Origin: Oasisia sp. SBJ-2009
Lineage: Eukaryota > Annelida > Polychaeta > Sabellida > Siboglinidae
Length of the DNA: 64,000 bases
Direction: 5' to 3'
Assembly (NCBI GenBank): GCA_964017155.1
Contig: OZ024862.1
Span: forward strand, 26,836,933-26,900,932
Part shown: piece by piece, positions 1 to 11,897 of the stretch
How the letters are laid out: every line of letters starts with the position of its first letter
Numbering within the stretch: position 1 is the stretch's first letter
The notes under the pieces: generated by a model
What the model saw: only the letters and a program-made list of their open reading frames with translations
The model's database searches: none
Told to the model about the DNA's origin: nothing
Translations under genes and position numbers: made by a program

Positions 1-381
1 CTGTTACATTTATCCTTTGCTGTGCTAGTGCTGTGGTCGATCGTTCAGTCAAGATTCTGTGGAATTATGCCTCTCTTTTAGAAACAAGATCAACACTGTA
101 GTATTTATTTCCATATTAAATCCTTGAACTCCTGGAGAATGCCGCATTTTCTTTGTCAAGTTGGTGAATAATGTTCCAGTCAACATTAATGTCATCACAA
201 TCACCTATGAGCCAAACAGTGAATACCAGGTGAACGTTCTGCATGCAATTACAATTGACGTTATCTGAACGGTTCTTATATGGTCCTACGGATTTATGTT
301 AGGTACATGCTTGTGTTTTTGTGAGGGCATGTGCATCGACTGACTTTACCTAAATATGATATCGTTAACGGTACTACTTGC

Positions 382-543
382 CTTTCAACTTGGCGGAAAG
401 TTGATAGTGGATCTTCTTAAAGACGCTGAACCCGTTACCGTCGCTTGGAAATAAAGTTGCATCATCCCACTTTCCACAGGCATATTCGTAGAAGTCATCA
501 CAGGGGTCGACTGACGTGTTCATTATCTTGAGCATTTCACCCG
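382..543 (-). CDS. M13 peptidase exon: start of peptidase M13 N-terminal domain
   Basis: Encodes GEMLKIMNTSVDPCDDF and YEYACGKW, the family signature (PC-x-DFY-x-YACG-x-W), then FSVFKKIHYQLSAKLK. The acceptor is cag ending at 544. The only plausible donor is GC-type: exon ...ttgaaag followed by gcaagt at 381-376, the usual consensus for GC-AG introns. The open frame runs on upstream to 601, but those residues do not resemble the family and lie before the acceptor. Confidence 0.85.
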
Positions 544-2196
544 CTGACGGAAACGTAAGTAGACATAACATACAATAGAGAACACGTGTGCGAGCGTGCA
601 TGTATAAATAAATAATGGGGCTATATCTTGTAAAGATAACTGTTGCGTGCTGCGGCTGTTTGAATTTGGAGCAGCAAACTTGTTGAAAGCGTGGTCATAA
701 CTTATAGCTATTGAACGAACATTAAACTAATATAACATGCGGTAGCAAGGCAAACTGGTCATATGTTAGATGCTTATATACTCATATAAAGTGAGTTAGT
801 AGGTAGATAGAAAAACATTTACTGTACATTGACCTACCTACAAGAAAAGGTTAATATAGGAATAATAGGACATATAAATGACAATTAATCGTTGACAAAA
901 TTGACCAGCCAATATCCAATTCTTTATTATAGTTACGGCCTACGTAGAGGAACGTTGAAGTAATTAGCACAAATGTAATTAATAATATTATTACTATACA
1001 TCAACACGATAAGGTAACATAGCTTGTAATCCAAATTACTACATAATTACCCATTTTACCTAATCCAAATCAGAATGACAAATACAAAATTCGCGACCAT
1101 TTGCGCATGATAACCAAAGGTTACGTATGCAGAGAGAAGATAATATTTAAAAGGTGTCTGCATGTAGCAACACGCTCTTACTGTGGGCGTTCGTCTAAAA
1201 TGCCTAATTCCATTTGGTCGGCATACGCCATTCAGCTCTCCCTTTCACCAACGCGTCAATACACATCAGATCGGATTTCACCAAAGACGACAACTTAGAT
1301 GCTATTCTTAGTATGACCCGGCACTCAACACAGCGCATTGAACGTGATACTTGAATCGAGCATACATTTTTTTTAATACTGTTCGGCTTCAGCAAGAACG
1401 GATCAAATAACAGAGACGTACCTGTCAAAATGCATGGCTGTGAGAGGCAATGTGTCGGCTTTTCAGAAACCGTGGAGTTCGTTTTTGTAGAATTTTTTTC
1501 TGTACAAACAAACATGCGCCACAGGTAAAACTAGAACATACTACAGGTCTATGCCGTAATTTGAAACAAATACACTATATTTTCATATGAAAGACAGTCG
1601 CTCCATTACGTGGTAACGTTCAGATTGAGAGGAAACTAACTGTTTGAAATATCAGAAGTTAGCAACGTGATTGAGCAAAACAACGTTCTGTGATCACAAT
1701 CGCTCATGACACCACCGTTTTTATTTACTAAGAAATATATTATAAGATATATCCACACGTAGTTAATATGGAAAAACTAATTATTCAGTTTATGTAAGTT
1801 ATTCAGTCAAACAATCGAAGCATGTATTTTACTAAATATCTCCAATATTAAATATTTAACGCATAATGAGTAAATTTCGTCTTATTACAAAACAAACATC
1901 GATAAATGTTAACTCGCACCAATACAACCGTCTGCTACTGCGTCTTCGAAATACAACATTTATAATATATGGGTGCGCATGATCTTCGGGCAGTATTTTC
2001 AGTGCTACTTAATGCTCCCTAGAGTAATATGCCATCAGCAGTTCTAAACACTGGATAGCAACGAATTTGTTTTTTATTATACTCACTCGACTTAGCCAGA
2101 GCTAAAGAAGTATAGGCGACAGCACCAGCCAGCACGGTCACGACGATAAGAAGAGACGCGACAACACAGAGAAGTCGACGGGCCCTTGCCGTCTGT
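382..2196 (-). CDS. M13 zinc metallopeptidase (neprilysin/ECE-like), N-terminal part, three exons
   Basis: Coding exons, in transcript order on the minus strand: 2196-2087, 1499-1422 and 543-382. Joined phases agree (1 nt + 36 codons + 1; 2 + 25 codons + 1; 2 + 53 codons + 1). The protein is a type II membrane ectopeptidase of the neprilysin/ECE family, which cleaves small peptides outside the cell. Seen here are a basic stretch and one hydrophobic anchor, an Asn-rich linker with two NST glycosylation sequons, the family Cys pair CLSQPCILT, and the hallmark SVDPCDDFYEYACGKW followed by FSVFKKIHYQLSAKLK. The HExxH zinc site would lie in exons beyond the left edge. A first exon with the start codon was not identified: an in-frame TAA lies just upstream of the anchor exon. 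The 49-bp satellite begins about 120 bp upstream of that exon, so it is probably intronic. Subfamily (NEP, ECE or another) is not resolvable from this part. Confidence 0.85.
1422..1499 (-). CDS. M13 peptidase exon: glycosylated linker and first cysteine pair
   Basis: Twenty-five codons between acceptor ...tttgtacag and donor gtacgt. It encodes two NST sequons and CLSQPCILT, matching the C-x4-C element that precedes the M13 N-terminal domain. It joins in frame to the next exon to give ...CILTAGEMLKIM. Confidence 0.8.
2087..2196 (-). CDS. M13 peptidase exon: cytoplasmic-juxtamembrane and transmembrane anchor
   Basis: Reads QTARARRLL followed by CVVASLLIVVTVLAGAVAY, a basic cytosolic edge and a roughly 20-residue hydrophobic helix, as expected for a type II M13 enzyme. 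The acceptor is ...atttaaag and the donor is gtgagt at 2086-2081. The frame differs from the longer overlapping open frame that runs into the satellite. Confidence 0.75.
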
Positions 2197-2315
2197 CTTT
2201 AAATAAACAAACACACAACACATGTTGATCGTCGTGTTTTCAGATAATTCGGCAGTAGGCCACTCTTCGCTACAAACATGACGAATGATGTCAGCCAAAA
2301 TGTTCGGCGGTGAAC

Positions 2316-5300
2316 TGACAAGAACACAGATAGAATGGTACCACTTTTTGTTCCACTCTATGTGTGTTCTTGTCACAGATAGAGTGGGACCACTTCTTCT
2401 CCCACTCTATGTGTGTTCTTGTCACAGATAGAGTGGGACCACTTCTGCTCCCACTCTATGTGTGTTCTTGTCACAGATAGAGTGGGACCACTTCTTCTCC
2501 CACTCTATGTGTGTTCTTGTCACAGATAGAGTGGGACCACTTCTGCTCCCACTTTATGTGTGTTCTTGTCACAGACAGAGTGGGACCACTTCTTCTCCCA
2601 CTCTATGTGTGTTCTTGTCACCTATAGAGTGGGACCACTTCTGCTCCCATTCTATGTATGTTCTTGTCACAGATAGGGTGGGACCACTTCTGCTTCCACT
2701 CTATGTGTGTTCTTGTCACAGATAGAGTGGGACCACTTCTTACTTCCACTCTATGTGTGTTCTTGTCACAGATAGAGTGGGACCACTTCTTCTCCCATTC
2801 TATGTATGTTCTTGTCACAGATAGAGTGGGACCACTTCTTCTCCCACTCTATGTGTGTTCTTGTCACATATAGAGTGGGACTACTTATTCTCCCACTCTA
2901 TGTGTGTTCTTGTCACAGATAGAGTGGGACAACTTCTGCTTCCATTCTATGTGTGTTCTTGTCACAGATAGAGTGGGACCACTTCTTCTCCCACTCTATG
3001 TGTGTTCTTGTCACAGATAGAGTGGGACAACTTCTGCTTCTATTCTATGTGTGTTCTTGTCACAGATAGAGTGGGACCACTTCTTCTCCCACTCTATGTG
3101 TGTTCTTGTCACAGATAGAGTGGGACCACTTCTTCTCCCACTCTATGTGTGTTCTTGTCACAGATAGAGTGGGACCACTTCTTCTCCCACTCTATGTGTG
3201 TTCTTGTCACAGATAGAGTGGGACCACTTCTGCTCCCATTCTATGTGTGTTCTTGTCACAGACAGAGTGGGACCACTTCTTCTCCCACTCTATGTGTGTT
3301 CTTGTCACAGATAGAGTGGGACCACTTCTGCTCCCACTCTATGTGTGGTCTTGTCACAGATAGAGTGGGACCACTTCTTACTTCCACTCTATGTGTGTTC
3401 TTGTCACAGATAGAGTGGGACCAGTTCTTCTCCCATTCTATGTGTGTTCTTGTCACAGATAGAGTGGGACCACTTCTTCTCCCACTCTATGTGTGTTCTT
3501 GTCACAGATAGAGTGGGACTACTTCTTCTCCCACTCTATGTGTGTTCTTGTCACAGATAGAGTGGGACAACTTCTGCTTCCATTCTATGTGTGTTCTTGT
3601 CACAGATAGAGTGGGACAACTTCTGCTTCCATTCTATGTGTGTTCTTGTCACAGATAGAGTGGGACCACTTCTTCTCCCACTCTACGTGTGTTCTTGTCA
3701 CAGATAGAATGGGACCACTTCTTCTCCCACTCTATGTGTGTTCTTGTCACAGATAGAGTGGGACCACTTCTGCTCCCATTCTATGTGTGTTCTTGTCACA
3801 GACAGAGTGGGACCACTTCTTCTCCCACTCTATGTGTGTTCTTGTCACCTATAGAGTGGGACCACTTCTTCTCCCACTCTATGTGTGTTCTTGTCACAGA
3901 TAGAGTGGGACCACTTCTTCTCCCACTCTATGTGTGTTCTTGTCACAGATAGAGTGGGACCACTTCTTCTCCCACTCTATGTGTGTTCTTGTCACAGATA
4001 GAGTGGGACAACTTCTGCTTCCATTCTATGTGTGTTCTTGTCACAGATAGAGTGGGACCACTACTTCTCCCACTCTATGTGTGTTCTTGTCACAGATAGA
4101 GTGGGACAACTTCTGCTTCCATTCTATGTGTGTTCTTGTCACAGATAGAGTGGGACCACTTCTGCTCCCACTCTATGTGTGTTCTTGTCACAGACAGAGT
4201 GGTCCACTTCTTCTCCCACTCTATGTGTGTTCTTGTCACCTATAGAATGGGACCACTTCTGCTCCCACTCTATGTGTGTTCTTGTCACAGATAGAATGGG
4301 ACCACTTCTTCTCCCACTCTATGTGTGTTCTTGTCACCTATAGAATGGGACCACTTCTTCTCCCACTCTATGTGTGTTCTTGTCACCTATAGAGTGGGAC
4401 CACTTCTTCTCCCACTCTATGTGTGTTCTTGTCACAGATAGAGTGGGACCACTTCTTCTCCCATTCTATGTATGTTCTTGTCACAGATAGAGTGGGGCCA
4501 CTTCTTCTCCCATTCTATGTGTGTTCTTGTCACAGATAGAGTGGGACCACTTCTGCTCCCATTATATGTGTGTTCTTGTCACAGATAGAGTGGGACCACT
4601 TTTTCTCCCACTCTATGTGTGTTCTTGTCACAGATAGAGTGGGACCACTTCTTCTCCCATTCTATGTATGTTCTTGTCACATATAGAGTGGGACCACTTC
4701 TTCTCCCATTCTATGTGTGTTCTTGTCACAGATAGAGTGGGACCACTTTTTGTTCCACTCTATGTGTGTTCTTGTCACAGATAGAGTGGGACCACTTCTG
4801 CTCCCATTCTATGTGTGTTCTTGTCACAGAGAGAGTGGGACCACTTCTGCTTCCACTCTATATGTGTTCTTGTCACAGATAGAGTGGGACCACTTCTTCT
4901 CCCACTCTATGTGTGTTCTTGTCACAGATAGAGTGGGACCACTTCTTCTCCCACTCTATGTGTGTTCTTGTCACAGATAGAGTGGGACCACTTCTTCTCC
5001 CATTCTATGTATGTTCTTGTCACAGATAGAGTGGGACCACTTCTTCTCCCACTCTATGTGTGTTCTTGTCACCGATAGAATGGGACCACTTCTTCTCCCA
5101 TTCTATGTATGTTCTTGTCACAGATAGAGTGGGACCACTTCTTCTCCCACTCTATGTGTGTTCTTGTCACAGATAGGGTGGGACCACTTCTTCTCCCACT
5201 CTATGTGTGTTCTTGTCACAGACAGAGTGGGACCACTTCTTCTCCCATTCTATGTATGTTCTTGTCACAGATAGAGTGGGACCACTTCTTCTCCCACTCT

Positions 5301-5878
5301 ATGTGTGTTCTTGTCACAGATAGAGTGGGACCACTTTTTGTTCCACTCTATGTGGGTTCTTGTCACAGATAGAGTGGGACCACTTCTGCTCCCATTCTAT
5401 GTGTGTTCTTGTCACAGAGAGAGTGGGACCACTTCTGCTCCCACTCTATGTGTGTTCTTGTCACAGATAGAGTGGGACCACTTCTGCTTCCACTATATGT
5501 GTGTTCTTGTCACAGATAGAGTGGGACCACTTCTTCTCCCACTCTATGTGTGTTCTTGTCACAGATAGAGTGGGACCACTTCTGCTTCCACTCTATGTGT
5601 GTTCTTGTCACAGATAGAGTGGGACCACTTCTTCTCCCACTCTATATGTGTTCTTGTCACAGATAGAGTGGGACCACTTCTTCTCCCACTCTATGTGTGT
5701 TCTTGTCACAGATAGAGTGGGACCACTTCTGCTTCCACTCTATGTGTGTTCTTGTCACAGATAGAGTGGGACCACTTCTGCTCCCATTCTATGTGTGTTC
5801 TTGTCACAGATAGAGTGGGACCACTTCTTCTCCCATTCTATGTGTGTTCTTGTCACAGATAGAGTGGGACCACTTCTG
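2316..5878. repeat. 49-bp satellite array, about 72 tandem monomers
   Basis: The monomer reads cacagatagagtgggaccac, ttcttctcccactctatgtg, tgttcttgt (49 bp). Each monomer holds the perfect inverted repeat atagagtggga / tcccactctat around a 10-nt loop. Variants (gctccc, gcttcc, cctatag, and a 50-bp version with ttacttcc) recur in similar order, suggesting higher-order blocks. Because 49 is 1 mod 3, three monomers make 147 bp and all frames stay partly open, which creates spurious ORFs of 60-120 codons on both strands. The left edge (2316-2328) carries the monomer end in inverted orientation. Confidence 0.97.
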
Positions 5879-6698
<820 letters not shown>

Positions 6699-6699
6699 G

Positions 6700-7985
6700 A
6701 GCAGCAGCACAAACAGCATAAACTACTACCAAAACCAAGGACTACTACTCACAATACACGATGCCCTACTCGATATTCTTTACCCAGAGTAAAAACCAAC
6801 AGGACCAAGAACTGTTTCATTAACTGGTGTATGTTAAATCAAAAGAACTGGCAGTGATTATTAACAAACTTTCGTGCATGCTGATATGGATATGTGTAAA
6901 ATATTGTAAAGCCGTAATTTATTCTTTAGATCTATTTATTTTAATGTTTTAACGTATTTATTATTTTTTTATCTGTTTAGTCAAATAATCACAGAAAATA
7001 TGTTTTAATGTCTAAAATTATTTAAATTTGTTTTATAGATACATATCGTGTATTCTCTACACTAGAATTTATATTTTTGCTGATATCTTAAATTATGTAA
7101 TATTTCAATCTATTTTAACAAATATACTTTGCATGTTTTATGTACTCATTCAATGTCTATGATTGCCCAGAGTGAAATAAAACTATTATTATTATTATAT
7201 TATACATATACACACCCACGAGATTGCACGATCTAATGTCCGCAAATGTATTTATCTTGAAATTGTTTCTGGAATTGAAGGTAATAATAAATTGTCCCGA
7301 ATTGTTAAGGTAATATACGGTGGCTGGGAAAGGATTTTTTCTAGTCCGATTTAATTATTTTTAAATCCGATTTTTTTAAATCCGATTTGTTTGTCTTATT
7401 GTCTCGAGAGCTCGGGTTATGAAAACGAGGCTTATTTCACAAAGGACCGAAATACAGCATGGGTGCTACTTTGACAAGTCTTATTGATCTTGGAGTAAGT
7501 CAGCATGACATACGGTGAGTTTTTTCATGAAGAGTCAACCGTGGTATGAACATGGCACAGTTGAGGCGTGTTTTCTCCAGGTTGCAATTATTTGGCGGAC
7601 ATAATTACTGATTTTGATTAAGTAGTTGAATTCTTCCGGAATCAGCTTGCAACCTCAAGAGAATTACGGTTCATGTTTTGTATTTGCATTACCAGAGGAC
7701 TTGAGGTAAGTATTGATGCGGTAGGAATTATTCTTAGTATTCTTGAACTGGTAGACGTGGGACTACACATGGTGGGGTAGGTTATTGTCTGCATTGTATC
7801 AAGTTGCTGAATTACTTGTGCTGTGGTTCATAAATTCATATTACAAATTTAAGCCGTTTGGAATCTGCATCGGTGATCGCACAGACGGGTTTTCAAGGTA
7901 AATTTTGTTGCTTGAAACATATAGAACAAGCTGTGATCCGGCAGTTATTTTGGGGAATATTACATTAGAGCCCACGCGGGGCGCT
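6700..7985. other. AT-rich intergenic DNA with a retroelement-like tail
   Basis: At 7175-7200 the sequence runs gtgaaataaaactattatta, a polyadenylation-type signal followed by an (ATT)n run, typical of the 3' end of a non-LTR retroelement or SINE. No coding signal was found. Confidence 0.4.
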
Positions 7986-7989
7986 CTTT

Positions 7990-8250
7990 ATAAAAGAAGC
8001 GCGGGTGGTATAGAGGTTAGTATATCCGCCTGTCACTCCGGCGGCCTGGGTTCAACACAGGTCATGGCAAGCGTGGTATATTTGGAGTAAAAAACTGGGT
8101 CTCAACATTGGGGGACTGTGTATTTCTCGCGAATCGGAGAATCAAATTAATATCGGTTCCGTCTCAGTTTGGGACGTAAAAGAACCACTATAGGCGGCAA
8201 GTACCCTGGCAGTGACCGCCATTAGCGCCAGCGGCTTGGCGTAAATGTTT
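7990..8250 (+). mobile_element. tRNA-derived SINE (tRNA-Asp-like head)
   Basis: The head at about 8000-8072 reads like a tRNA gene: an A box around ggtatagaggttagtatatc, an anticodon arm cctgtcactccgg resembling tRNA-Asp(GTC), and a B box ggttcaacac. The body tctcaacattggggg ... gtctcagtttgggacgta ... ggcagtgacc recurs at 18085-18245. The cloverleaf is degenerate, so this is a SINE head rather than a tRNA gene. The 61-codon open frame across it is incidental. Confidence 0.75.
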
Positions 8251-8260
8251 TGAAAAACGC

Positions 8261-9035
8261 AGACTATTTCAATGATACGTGATAAGATCATAACGTTGCA
8301 ATCACAGTATGTAGACTAGTCGGTTAATAGAGCACTGTCGAATACAGGAAACAGCTAGAGCTAGAAGCTGTTCTTAACTATAACTGTTGTCAAAGACTGT
8401 ATTTGTGTACTGCCGTACGGATAATAAACAGGTCGAATAAATGCTAACATTTCGTAAAGAGAATGACAAAGGTTATAAGGAGCAAACTCTGCAAATCGGT
8501 TGTAGCATGGCCAACCACATACTTGAATCATAGTGGGGAAGACTGCGATAGGTGAATTCCAAGTATTGGATGGCATTATTCTATGTGCAACATGACTGTA
8601 ATCTTCTGCGGAAAGAACTGATCTGGAAAAGGACTTAGTGAGATTCCGTTGTATAGCTTTCACACAAGTACGTGAATTGAAAACATGGATCTCAATATGT
8701 AGACACTATATACAGGTCACTCTTTCTTGTCATACTGTAATTATGTCACACCGTAATCACCCATCCCCAACATCAGTAATGATAACACAGTGTACATAGA
8801 GAATGTTTAAGTTTCGTTGGGGCTCTGGATGTAGCCAAGTTCCTTTCAGCCGAACAAGATCTTTCGCAATACAGCTTTCCATTAATTTCGATTCCTGAAC
8901 ATCGTGGCATAAGTAGGACACTTTCATGTGATTCCCAAGAATGTATCAGCTATGTACAAGAACATACTCCTCCACGAATGCGGGACAAACAGTCCTTAAC
9001 TAAATCGGATCTGTTGGTACTGTATCTTCAACTGG
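8261..9035. other. No recognisable feature
   Basis: A 100-codon minus-strand open frame (8361-8663) shows no recognisable domain or splice context. Confidence 0.35.
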
Positions 9036-9152
9036 ATTTGTTTATTGGCTCTGAGATCGATTAACCATTCTACATTGAAACGCTTCTGAGCTTGGTTTCT
9101 AAGGAGTTAGGCGTAATAGTAGTTACCTAATTATTATTATCATTATCATTGT
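9036..9152 (+). mobile_element. LINE 3'-end fragment (CR1/L2-type)
   Basis: The string ggctctgagatcgattaacc ... aggagttaggcgtaatagtagttacctaattattatt matches the tail of the LINE relic ending at 17985 (gactctgagatcgattaatc ... ggcgcaagagaagttatctaattattatt). It ends in an (ATT)n run. Confidence 0.65.
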
Positions 9153-9710
9153 TATGAGAAACTAATATATTCGTACACATGTGAAACAAAAAGAGAACTT
9201 TTAGCGTCAGATCAGCGTCACAACCACCGCACAACGCGGACATTCCTGGTCAATCAAGCGTGTCCAATACTCCCTAGGTGCACAGACGGATTGACGTGTG
9301 CTTGGTGGAATTGTCAACATTAGTATATATGGTCCGGACAATTAACGGAAAGTGATCAACCGGTTCGGACAGCTATTTCTTAAACAAATCTCCAGACATC
9401 GAGCTAAATATTGACGCTAACTTACCTCTGAGTTTCGACAGCGACGTGTGTCATCTTGCCGCGTTGTCGCTTACTGACGTTAACTTAAACACACCCAACC
9501 CAGACGTGCAGAGCGCGCCCGAATGAAAGAACTCTTGCAAATGGGAGGGCGCCACTGCACAGGGTCAACGAACGCCCCAATCTCATCTAACAATCAAATG
9601 CCGCCCGGTGCCAAATGAATGCAGGGTTCGAACAGTGACCCCGCAATACATTATTTATAGCAATTTCGTGTTTTTGTGCGTGTGTGCGTGAGTTCATGCG
9701 TTCTTGCGCG

Positions 9711-9770
9711 TGAGTGAGTGAGTGAGTGAGCGAGCGAGCGAGCGAGCGAGCGAGCAAGTGGGTGAATGAG
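9711..9770. repeat. (GAGT)n/(GAGC)n microsatellite
   Basis: Perfect tetranucleotide repeats with a one-base switch from gagt to gagc units. Confidence 0.9.
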
Positions 9771-10799
9771 TGAGTATTACTTAATAAAATAGTAAAAAAG
9801 ATATGCTAGCTGAGGTAATTAAAAATAAACGTGAAAGGCTCGACTCTGGTGTCCGCCTCGGAAAAACGAGATATTTCAAGCAATCTTGAAATAATGTTCT
9901 AGCATCAGATATATGAGACAGACACCATGTATGACTTTCAGCAGTCCTAGATTTCTGAAACAATTCCCATTTTCTTCCCGTAACTCTCACATAACGTTTC
10001 CGCAGTTCACATTTCAGACGTGCTAAAGACATTTCTTCATATTGCGACATAATGATGATAATTTGTATTAAAAACAAATGAAAAGGCTAATCTCATTTAC
10101 GTCGTGCCGATGAAGTTCTTGTTTACCGTGAACTCTCTAGGCCCGATGACGCCTGGCGCCACCTGGCGAACATAGCCTGAAACTGACTTATAAGGTTTCC
10201 CATTAGAGATAATTGATAGAGAGAGTAGTGCAAGTAAATTGAGCAAAAAGATCAGGAAGGAAAAGAAGACCGAAATCGAAAAACGAATTAGAGGCCAGCC
10301 TTATCCCTGTTGATGAATGCCAGTTTCACTATTGATGAGCTACGATTGTTTTTATTAATGTTGACGAACCTTATTTTTATTTGTACTTTTCCTGTACTAA
10401 CACCCGGTTTGTATAGTCTAGGCTAGTTAAGTTGCAAAATTATAGTTATGTAGGTCTGGGTAATCTCTCCAGTCTCTACGGGGTGGGATTTCAGTTGGTT
10501 GATTGCCCTGGCCTGAACTGTGTCGTCCGACTGAGTTCCACACTGTAACCAACCGGGTGGAGAAGAAGTGGTGTCTGTGTAATCGACTCTGTTAACTGTT
10601 GCCCTCTGTGTTCATCCGTTTTATTATGCCCTCTTGTGATACAGCGGCGTGTATGCCACATGGTCACAGCTCGCATTGTGTATGATCCTATTCACGTCTC
10701 ACGAGGTCAGATCGCTGCCAGCCTGGTCAGATTTCGAGATTCCGTTGTAGTTACACGCGCAGTGGGTGCCGTGCTTTGACAGCTCGCTTAGTTCTTTCA
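9771..10799. other. No recognisable gene
   Basis: Open frames of 61 and 98 codons on the minus strand lack recognisable domains or paired splice sites. Confidence 0.35.
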
Positions 10800-10805
10800 T
10801 TATAG

Positions 10806-11275
10806 GTGCGTTGGAATGTGTTACAATGCTGCCTTCCCCGCGATAACGTAAAATACCGGATAACATAAAAGACATCATTTGATATTATTGAACCATATGT
10901 GATTAAATTAGGTATTTATATCATGCACAACTTTTATTTCACCAAATAAATAAGGTAATCTCATATAGTATGTACATTGAATATAAACTCTGAAAACAAA
11001 ATTATCTCATTATGAAGGGAATCTAGCTAGTACAATGTTACATTTGTTTGTCATGCATGCATTGTTAAATACGAACTTATCTTTGGATTTGTAAATTGTG
11101 TGTTAGACCTGCAGCAAAACCACTTTCGTTTGGTTCTGGCCTAAACTTTGCCAAAAGAACGCTATCTAATGTGTTATAATGCTTCCTTCCCCGCGATAAC
11201 GTAAAATACACCATTTGGTATTATAGAGCCATACGTCGTGAATAAATTAGGTCTCTATATTCTGCACAACTTGGA
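10806..11275. repeat. Diverged direct duplicate containing ccccgcgataacgtaaaata
   Basis: The segments 10815-10930 and 11168-11272 share gtgttacaatgctgccttcc, ccgcgataacgtaaaatac, a gatattattgaaccatatg-like stretch, aattaggt and tgcacaactt. Single ataacgtaaaatac motifs recur at 11350 and 11540. This looks like an old, partly tandem repeat of unknown class. Confidence 0.6.
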
Positions 11276-11897
11276 AACAAGGTACCCTCATAATTATAGT
11301 GTTTCTTGATTGTATACTGGGGAAAGCACGTATATGATTAAAAAAAATGGATAACGTAGAATACATTCTTAACTAGGAAGCTGTTTTTTGCCACTTTGAT
11401 GTCTTCTGACGATTAGACAATTTGACTATGCTCATGGCTTTTGTCTTTAGGTGACAACCCCATGTATATGTGTGTTAAGCAGACATACTTTCCAATCGGG
11501 TAGCACTTCAATGGTTCACAGTTATGATATAAATTACGCGGATAACGTAAAATACATGATTTTTGTGGACACGTTATACATGTGTTTAAGGTAAGAAAAT
11601 TAGATGCGAATATTTGAGAAAACATCGTAAAATAATAGGTATGTATTCATAGAATGAAATAAAGCATGTAGTTATAATAATAATAATAATAATTTTATTT
11701 AAACACCTCATTTCTTTACATAGTAAATTCATGAGTGTGTACAAGTAAAATAGCTTAAGAATTAAATACATTACAACATTTCAGCAAATTATAAGTACAC
11801 ATTTTGATAAAATAATGGATACAAAAAGTAAAAAAGTAAATGTACGCTCATTTAAAATATAAAGTGTTCATGTTCTTTCTAAAATGTCTAGAATAAA

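Noticed and set aside
161..229. Plus-strand 69-nt open stretch (LVNNVPVNINVITITYEPNS) with acceptor- and donor-like borders
   Set aside because: No family recognised and it lies opposite the M13 gene; splice-like borders of this quality occur by chance.
2092..5568. Many ORFs of 60-120 codons such as MFLSQIEWDHFFSHSMCVLV
   Set aside because: They are translations of the 49-bp satellite; the frame cycles every three monomers and open frames occur on both strands.
8000..8072. A tRNA-Asp gene
   Set aside because: The acceptor stem does not pair, the B box is imperfect and a SINE body follows that is repeated elsewhere.
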